This document shows, piece after piece, positions 1 through 8,000 of a DNA stretch of 64,000 nt. This DNA is from Runella rosea (lineage in GTDB: Bacteria > Bacteroidota > Bacteroidia > Cytophagales > Spirosomataceae). The position numbers were made by a program, and so were the translations under genes. Position 1 is the first letter of the stretch. Each line of letters begins with the position of its first letter. The stretch lies in assembly GCF_003325355.1 (NCBI RefSeq), contig NZ_CP030850.1, forward strand, positions 5,387,501-5,451,500, written 5' to 3'. Under the pieces are notes generated by a model, which did not search any database, was not told the DNA's origin, and worked only from the letters and a program-made list of their open reading frames with translations.

Positions 1-2
1 TA

Positions 3-1379
3 AGAAGAAGTTTGGAGCGTTTTCACGGTGCACCTAACAGCGCGGCTGTTGCCACAGCTTGGCCATATTTGAAACATCCCGATCGTCACATTCGTTATGC
101 GGCTCGGGTAGCGGTAGAAAATCAGCCAGTAGCAGAATGGCAGGATAAGGCATTAAATGAAAAAGACCCGATTGCCTTAACCAATGCAATGATTGCGTTG
201 GCAAGAGAAGGCAAACCCGATCAAAAAAGTGCCATATTTAAGGCATTGATGTCCATCAACTACAAAGCGCTTTCAGAAAGTCAGCAAATTGATATATTGC
301 GGGCGTTCGAACTTGTACTACTTCGTATGGGGGTACCTGATGCAGCTCAATCAGCTCAAGTCAGTGCCTATCTTAATCCTTTTTATCCAGCTGCTAACGC
401 TGACATCAACCGGGGGTTAAGTAAAGTATTAGTAACGTTGGAGGCTCCTGGTGTAGTAGCTAAAACACTTGCGTTGCTTGAAGCCAAAGAGGTTCCAGCA
501 AACACAACGGCGGGAGGTGCCACGGCCACGGCTTCGGCGGAATTGATTATGCGTAACCCACAGTATGGGTTAGATATTGCAGATATGTTGAAACACATGC
601 CGCCCGCACAGCAGACCTTTTATGCTACCATGTTGAGCGTTGCCAAAAGTGGTTGGACGCCTGAACTGCACGAAAAATATTTCAAATGGTTCAACAAAGC
701 ATTTAGTTATAAAGGGGGCCGAAGCTATATTGGATTTATTGAAAGAGCCCGTAAAATGGCGCTGAAAAACGTTCCCGAAAACAAAGTTGCCTACTACGAC
801 AAACTTTCGGGTGGCGAGTTGCTGAGCAAAAACGGAAATGATTTGGTCAAACTGGTTTATCCCAAAGGCCCAGGCAAAAACTGGAAATTAGACAATGCAC
901 TTCCGTTGGTTGAAGCGGGATTGTCGGGACGGAATTTTGAGCAAGGCAAAAACATGTACAACGCCATTACCTGTAACCGTTGCCACAGTATGCGCGGCGA
1001 AGGTGGAAGTATCGGTCCTGATTTGACGCAGTTAGGAACTCGTTTCTCCGCAAAAGATATGCTTGAAGCGATTATCGAGCCTAATAAAACCATTTCTGAC
1101 CAATACGCCGCAACGCACTTTACACTCAAAAATGGACAGACGGTCGTGGGACGATTGACCAACGAAGATGCCAATAACTATTACGTTTCTCAGAACCCGT
1201 ATGAACCTGAGACCGTCATGAAGTTGGCGAAAAAGAACGTAGCATCGCACAAGTATTCACCAGTGTCTATCATGTATGGTAACTTAATCAATAGCCTCAG
1301 CGAAGAAGAATTGAAGGATTTGATGGCTTATTTGATGGCTGGAGGAAACGAAAAGAACCCGATGTTTACTGCAAAATAA
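3..1379 (+). CDS. Putative heme-binding c-type cytochrome with HEAT-like repeats (5' partial)
   Basis: The reading frame is open to the left edge, so the true start lies outside the window and the TTG at 12 should not be taken as a start. The visible 459 codons show helical HEAT-like repeats in the first ~120 residues and a C-terminal cytochrome c module with a heme motif CNRCH at about residues 324-328, followed by a GPDLTQLG stretch and a later Met that could be the second axial ligand. This arrangement matches the family annotated as putative heme-binding domain proteins, often large multidomain periplasmic dehydrogenases of Planctomycetes, Verrucomicrobia and Bacteroidota. The missing N-terminal part may carry a PQQ- or glucose/sorbosone-dehydrogenase-like propeller; that is family knowledge and cannot be seen here. 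A strong terminator follows. Confidence 0.85.
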   Translation, partial: RRSLERFHGAPNSAAVATAWPYLKHPDRHIRYAARVAVENQPVAEWQDKALNEKDPIALTNAMIALAREGKPDQKSAIFKALMSINYKALSESQQIDILRAFELVLLRMGVPDAAQSAQVSAYLNPFYPAANADINRGLSKVLVTLEAPGVVAKTLALLEAKEVPANTTAGGATATASAELIMRNPQYGLDIADMLKHMPPAQQTFYATMLSVAKSGWTPELHEKYFKWFNKAFSYKGGRSYIGFIERARKMALKNVPENKVAYYDKLSGGELLSKNGNDLVKLVYPKGPGKNWKLDNALPLVEAGLSGRNFEQGKNMYNAITCNRCHSMRGEGGSIGPDLTQLGTRFSAKDMLEAIIEPNKTISDQYAATHFTLKNGQTVVGRLTNEDANNYYVSQNPYEPETVMKLAKKNVASHKYSPVSIMYGNLINSLSEEELKDLMAYLMAGGNEKNPMFTAK

Positions 1380-1423
1380 TAATGCAGAACTAGGCGAAAA
1401 ATAAATAAAAACAGTTTGATGAG

Positions 1424-1457
1424 AAAAGATGGCACGTCTATGTGCCATCTTTTTTTT
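1424..1457 (+). terminator. Rho-independent terminator after the cytochrome gene
   Basis: Left arm AAAAGATGGCAC (1424-1435) pairs with GTGCCATCTTTT (1442 onward), with a 6-nt loop and a run of eight T. It ends transcription about 50 bp after the stop codon. Confidence 0.9.
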
Positions 1458-1585
1458 GTGACAGCAGTCTGTTGCTGAGATAAATACGCTCTAAGCCATC
1501 TTCGGCAACTACATTTCCCCCAACAATTATAGTGCCAAACCTATAAAGCCTACTTGTTCCAGTTAGTTCATTTGCGAGAGATGTT

Positions 1586-1611
1586 AAAATAAAGAACTAG
1601 TCCTTTATTTT
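1586..1611. promoter_or_regulatory. 26-bp palindrome, candidate regulator site
   Basis: The halves AAAATAAAGAACT and AGTCCTTTATTTT are reverse complements with one mismatched position and no spacer (centre ACTAGT). It lies about 145 bp upstream of the sigma-54-like promoter, a distance typical of upstream activating sequences. Dimeric protein binding is inferred; it could also be a small hairpin. Confidence 0.4.
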
Positions 1612-1740
1612 GTGCTTGAGCCTCTAGTTGTAAAATTGGCATAAAACAGGCTTTTTTTTTGTTTTTCGATAAAAACACACCCATTTGAGTAGAAAATAAT
1701 TTTGCCCCCCTCGTTTCTATGTAGTGATTCTTCGGCAAAA

Positions 1741-1755
1741 TGGCATAAAAATTGC
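1741..1755 (+). promoter_or_regulatory. Candidate sigma-54 promoter of the giant repeat protein
   Basis: TGGCATAAAAATTGC matches the -24/-12 pattern TGGCAC-N5-TTGC with the GG and GC doublets at the required spacing. One base departs from the -24 box (T for C). Transcription would start near 1766, leaving a leader of about 317 nt before 2083. No rpoN gene or sigma-54 activator is in the window, so use of the site is inference. Confidence 0.4.
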
Positions 1756-2082
1756 GCTGTAATCGCTTACAGAATCTGAAAAGTATAAATTAATACCCTA
1801 CTCATGAATTTAGTTATTAATAAACGTATGCAGCATTTAAGGTTGCTGCCCAATAAAATCTTCTATAGTTTCTCCCAACTCTCTTTGGTAACAACAATTT
1901 TATAAACCCATTTTGGTTGCCATTCCACTAAAATATAAATACAGATTGCAAGAGATTTGCCTATTCTGATTTTAGCTAAAGAGAGAATCTTATTCATTCT
2001 TCACGGTTACATTTTGGCTTTTTCAACGTCATAGCTATCTGAATAGCTAGCGATTTTAAACGAACCTTTTATTGTTGATTAT

Positions 2083-5000
2083 ATGAAAAATAAATTTCTA
2101 TTCTTTCACTCTAAGTCGATAGTTTTCCATAGTATTTTATTGCTTATTGTACTTTCTCAGCATAGAGTATTGGCACAGACTTGTAGTATTTCTGTGAAAA
2201 CGAGTGTTTCAGGCTGCTATCAGAGCAATGGATCCAAGGCTACGGTAAGTGTGGAGGTAGCTTGGAGTAATGCACCTTCTGGTGACAATATTGTTGTAAC
2301 CTACGGCGCGCAATCCCGTACCATCATTCCTGGACCTTATACTACATCGGGCGGCAATGGTACGATAGTTTCTCCGCAGGTGGTAGCTTTTGAAGTAGAC
2401 GCCAATGGCGCAACAGGACAGCTCGTGACGGCAAATTTTGTTACGAATACTGGCTGTTCTGCCACGAGTACAGCTTTCAGCCTACCTTCTGCGTGTTTAC
2501 CATTAAGCTGTACAGGTAATGAGCTGGGCGGTACTGTGTTTTACGACTACAATGCCGACGGCAAAAAAGATGCAGGCGAATCATTGGGATTGCCTGCTGT
2601 AACCGTCAAGGCGTTTGACTGTGATGGTAATTTGGTAGGGACCACTACCACGGATGCTTATGGAAAATACGTATTTGCAACAGTTGCGGCTGCAAACTAC
2701 CCCTTAAGAGTGGAATTTAGTAACTTACCTGCTCTGTATGGTCAAGGAACGATGAATGGTGCCGATGGCCGTACTACGACGCAATTCATAAATGCACCAG
2801 ACTGTAACGTTGATTTGGGTGTTTTGAATCCCGTAGATTACTGTGAGAGCAATCCAATGCTATCCATCCCGTGTTATGTGTACGGTGATCCTCTGCCTGC
2901 TGGTTCAGTATCAGGTACAAGAGATGCCGTAGTGGGTTTTGATTATAATTTATCAGGGCTAACCAATATGGCTGCAATGACTCACATTGCCACGGCTTCA
3001 CAGGTCGGAACAGTATGGGGAGAAGCATACAATAAAAAGACCCAAAAATTGTTTATGTCTACTACCCTCAAGCGTCATTCAGGCCTTGGACCTCTGGGTT
3101 TGGGGGGGATTTATGTTACAGATTGGTCTGATCCGCTCAATCCTATTACTACGCCTTGGCTAAGTGTCACATCATTAACGGTGAGTGGTGTACCAATTGA
3201 TGTAGGTAGTATCCCAGTAAATGGAGCGGGAGGGCGAGGTTTGTCAACCGACCCGACCCAGCCTAGCCGAGATTCGATTGCCTTTACTCAAGCCGCAAAA
3301 ATAGGTATTGGAGGTCTTGCGCTGTCAGAAGATGGTAATACCCTATTTTTTACCAACCTATTCGATGCCAAACTTTATAAAGTGGATATGACTACTTATA
3401 ATGCAAGTGGTACAAATCCTACTACGGCTACTTCAATTGATGTATTTGGATCAACAAGTTGCCCAGGCGGTACAATTCGTCCATGGGCGACCAAATTTTA
3501 TAAGGGAGATGTTTACGTGGGTGCTGTTTGCGATGCACAAACTTCTGGAAGTAAATCAGATTTACGCGCGTTCGTTTATAAAGTAAATCCTACTACTGGT
3601 ACTTCAACCATGGTTTTTGATTTTCCTTTGACCTATCCTAAAGGGTTTGCCAATACCGACGGATTGAGTGCAACAGGTTGGTATCCTTGGTCGGACCTTT
3701 GGGCAGGTCGCTTTATTACGGCGAACAATGAAGTCGTGCATCCTCAGCCGATATTTCAAGATATTGAATTTGACATTGATGGAACCATGATTTTAGGGTT
3801 TGGCGACCGTAACGGGGTACAGACGGGCTATCGGAATTACATGCCGACGGGTACCTCAACGGCTCTTTATTCAGGGCACGTAAGCGGTGATATACTCCGG
3901 GCTTTCTATAACCAAAGCGGGGCCTATGTATTGGAAAACAACGCCAAAGCTGGCCCTAACATCGGTTATGGACCAAACAACAACCAAGGGCCAGGCTTTG
4001 GAGAATATTACAATGATAATTTTCAGGATAAAAATAATGGCAATATTTTCCATGCTGAGATTGTAATGGGTGGGCTTGCCGTTCGCCCTGGCAGTGGTGA
4101 AGTACTTGCAATAACCATAGATCCGCTGGATGTACCTTCAGGAACTTCTTTTTATGCCCCTTATCTACAAGCGGGTGGAGTCCGGCATTTTAACAATCAA
4201 ACTGGACAGACTACTTCTGCCTATATTGTTTATTCCAGCAATTTGATGCCGGGCCTATTTGGTAAGTCAACAGGCTTGGGAGACATCGTTTTGCGGTGCT
4301 CTTTGCCCCAATTTATCGAAATCGGTAATCGGGTTTGGGTAGATACCAATAAAAACGGTGTTCAAGACCCCTGCGAAAAAGCACTGCCAGGTGTTACGGT
4401 TTCGCTTTACAAAGGTGCGGCGCTTATTGCTACAACCACAACCAACGCTAATGGAGAATACTACTTCAGTTCAAAATCTAAACTTACGACAGGTACTTGG
4501 TCTGGTACTGGAGCAGACACGACATTGCTGCCCACTACTCAATATTCATTGGTTTTTGGACAAAGCGGAAATCAGTATTCTGCTGGGACATTGACCGTTT
4601 CGGGCAATGGGAAGTTTGTAATTACGACAAAAGACGCAACCGTTAACAACGGGAATGACCAAAATGACAGTGATATTGCTGAAGTTAATGGTTTCCCTAC
4701 TATATCTGTTACGACTGGCGATTTGGCGAGCGTCAATCATACCTTTGATGCGGGCTTCTACTGTGTATTTCCAGCCTCAAGTAATATACAGGTTGCTCTG
4801 CCGAGTTGTCCATCTGTGATAGGTACTAATACAACTGACGGAAAAATTCAAATTACCGCTGCGGTTGAATTCGCTGACCGATTCCGGGTTCGGGCCGGCA
4901 CCAATTGGATAGGAGCCGCTGATACTACTTATGCTACGGCAGCATTGATTGGCAGCACTTTTCCCAAAGACGTACAGACCGGAATTAGTAGTGCAGGAGG

Positions 5001-8000
5001 AAGTTATATTATTAGATTGTATAACGGTGAATGTTGCTATCGTGATACGATCATCACTATTCAACCACGTACAAAACCAAATGCAGGAGCAAACCAAAGT
5101 ATCTGCGCACCAACGACCACGGCGACGTTGACGGCCATTACAGCGGGAGGTACATGGACTGCACAAGCTGGCAACCCTGCCGCTGCTACTGTTACCAGCG
5201 CAGGTGCAGTGAGTGGCATGAGCGCCAATGGCACGTATAAATTTATCTATACACTCAACGGTTGTACAGATACCGTATCCGTCATCCGTAATCCTAAACC
5301 AGATGCAGGAGCAAACCAAAACATTTGTGCGCCTGCTACCACGGCGACGTTGACGGCCATTACAGCGGGCGGTACATGGACTGCACAAGCTGGCAACCCT
5401 GCCGCTGCTACTGTTACCAGCGCAGGTGCAGTGAGTGGCATGACTGCCAACGGCACGTATAATTTTATCTATACGCTTAACGGTTGTACAGATACGGTGT
5501 CGGTGGTTCGTAATCCCAAACCAGATGCAGGAGCAAACCAAAACATTTGTGCGCCTGCTACCACGGCGACGTTGACGGCCATTACAGCGGGAGGTACATG
5601 GACTGCACAAGCTGGCAACCCTGCCGCTGCTACCGTTACCAGCGCAGGTGCAGTGAGTGGCATGAGCGCCAATGGCACGTATAAATTTATCTATACGCTT
5701 AACGGTTGTACAGATACCGTATCCGTCATCCGTAATCCCAAACCAGATGCAGGAGCAAACCAAAACATTTGTGCGCCTGCTACCACGGCGACATTGACGG
5801 CTATTACAGCGGGAGGTACATGGACTGCACAAGCTGGCAACCCTGCCGCTGCTACTGTTACCAGCGCAGGTGCAGTGAGTGGCATGAGCGCCAATGGCAC
5901 GTATAAATTTATCTATACGCTCAATGGTTGTACAGACACCGTCTCGGTGATTCGTAATCCTCAGCCAATCCAAGTTAATCTATCTCCAGCGGTAATTTGT
6001 GAAAATCAAAGCCTGACTTATACCGACGCCTCAGGGACGAACGGTACTTGGAGCGGTCCAGGGGTGAGTGATACGGGCACGGGAGCCACCGTGAGCGGAG
6101 CCGCCGCCCTGACCCAACTGGGCCAATCGGCCCCCACGAGTTTCTATATTTACTATACACAAATACTTGGAGAATGTAGCCGAACCGACAGCGGTCTTGT
6201 AAGCATTAATCCTCGTCCTTTGGTGAGCATTACAGGTCCAACGCTAGTGTGTGGGAATGAATTACCAGTGAGTTTCACAGGCTCCCCTGCGGGCGGGACG
6301 TTCACTCTGCCACAAGGTTTACCCGTGGGAGCGGTAACCATCAGCAACAACGTGGCCACGCTAAATGCTGGTTTTAACATTGCGAGTTTGACATTCAGTT
6401 ACCAATTTACCGATGCCACCACGGGTTGTAGTAACACCGACAGTCACAGCATTACGGTAACGCCGGCCCCCAATGCGGGCCCTGACCAGACGTTGGCCTG
6501 TGTGAATCCCGTGACCAACACGCTTCAAACGACCACGACTTTGACAGGTGCTCCCTCGGGGGGTACATGGTCGGCGCAATCAGGTAACCCTGCTTCGGCA
6601 ATGGTCACAAACGCTGGTGTAGTGACTGGCATGAGTATGGCCGGTACATATCAATTCATTTACACGTTGAACGATTGTTCGGATACGGTATCGGTGACGG
6701 TTTCGCCTTGCCAAGGATGTGTGAAACCCAATGCAGGAAACGACCAGAGTATTTGTTCACCAACAACCACGGCGACGTTGACTGCGATAACATCGGGCGG
6801 CACGTGGAGTGCGCAATCGGGCAACCCTGTATCGGCAACGATAACGAACGCGGGTGCGGTAGCTGGCATGACGGTTGATGGCACTTATCGTTTCATATAT
6901 TCCGTGACAAGTGGAGGAGAAACCTGTACAGATACGGTGTCGGTGGTTCGCAATCCAAAACCAGATGCAGGAGCAAACCAAAACATTTGTGCGCCTGCTA
7001 CCACGGCAACCTTGACGGCCATTACAGCGGGAGGTACATGGACTGCCCAAGCTGGCAACCCTGCCGCTGCTACTGTTACCAGCGCAGGTGCAGTGAGTGG
7101 CATGAGCGCCAATGGCACGTATAAATTTATCTATACACTCAACGGTTGTACAGATACCGTATCCGTCATCCGTAATCCTAAACCAGATGCAGGAGCAAAC
7201 CAAAACATTTGTGCGCCTGCTACCACGGCGACGTTGACGGCCATTACAGCGGGAGGTACATGGACTGCACAAGCTGGCAACCCTGCCGCTGCTACCGTTA
7301 CCAGCGCAGGTGCAGTGAGTGGCATGAGCGCCAACGGCACGTATAATTTTATCTATACGCTTAACGGTTGTACAGATACGGTGTCAGTGGTTCGCAATCC
7401 CAAACCAAATGCAGGAGCAAACCAAAACATTTGTGCGCCTGCTACCACGGTGACGTTGACGGCCATTACAGCTGGAGGTACATGGACTGCACAAGCTGGC
7501 AACCCTGCCGCTGCTACCGTTACCAGCGCAGGTGCAGTGAGTGGCATGACTGCCAACGGCACGTATAATTTTGTCTATACGCTTAACGGTTGTACAGATA
7601 CGGTGTCGGTGGTTCGTAATCCCAAACCAGATGCAGGAGCAAACCAAAACATTTGTGCGCCTGCTACCACGGCAACCTTGACGGCCATTACAGCTGGAGG
7701 TACATGGACTGCCCAAGCTGGCAACCCTGCCGCTGCTACCGTTACCAGCGCAGGTGCAGTGAGTGGGATGAGCGCCAACGGCACGTATAATTTTATCTAT
7801 ACACTCAACGGTTGTACAGATACGGTGTCAGTAGTTCGTAATCTGAAGCCAGATGCGGGAGTCGATCAAACTTTAACGTGTCCTCCATCGGGCATTTCAC
7901 CGACAACTGCTACTCTCTCAGGCGCGCCTTCGGGGGGCGTATGGTCAACTTTGGCCAGTAATCCTGCCGCCGCGACGGTCACAAATGCAGGTGCTGTAAG

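Larger units (their letters stand above)
1458..2082. other. Long non-coding region upstream of the giant repeat protein
   Basis: About 620 bp without a convincing gene. It holds a 26-bp palindrome (1586-1611), a sigma-54-like promoter (1741-1755) and a weak second sigma-54-like match, TGGCAT with GGC at 1638-1652. A 33-codon ORF starting at ATG 1804 has no support beyond being open. No good Bacteroidota -33/-7 pair was found close to the start at 2083; an isolated TAATTTTG occurs at 1697-1704 without a correctly spaced TTG. Confidence 0.6.

Noticed and set aside
1804-1905. 33-codon ORF in the leader of the giant repeat protein
   Set aside because: No ribosome-binding or coding signal beyond being open; could be a leader ORF but cannot be supported.
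4777-5973. A 398-codon Cys/Arg/Ser-rich open frame on the minus strand opposite the repeat arrays, and the other 69-117-codon minus-strand frames nearby
   Set aside because: They repeat every 222 or 462 bp because they mirror the plus-strand repeats; composition is that of a shadow frame with no independent signal.
5074-7845. Tandem repeats that could suggest a CRISPR array
   Set aside because: Units are 222 bp, coding, in frame, and have no short repeat/variable spacer pattern.
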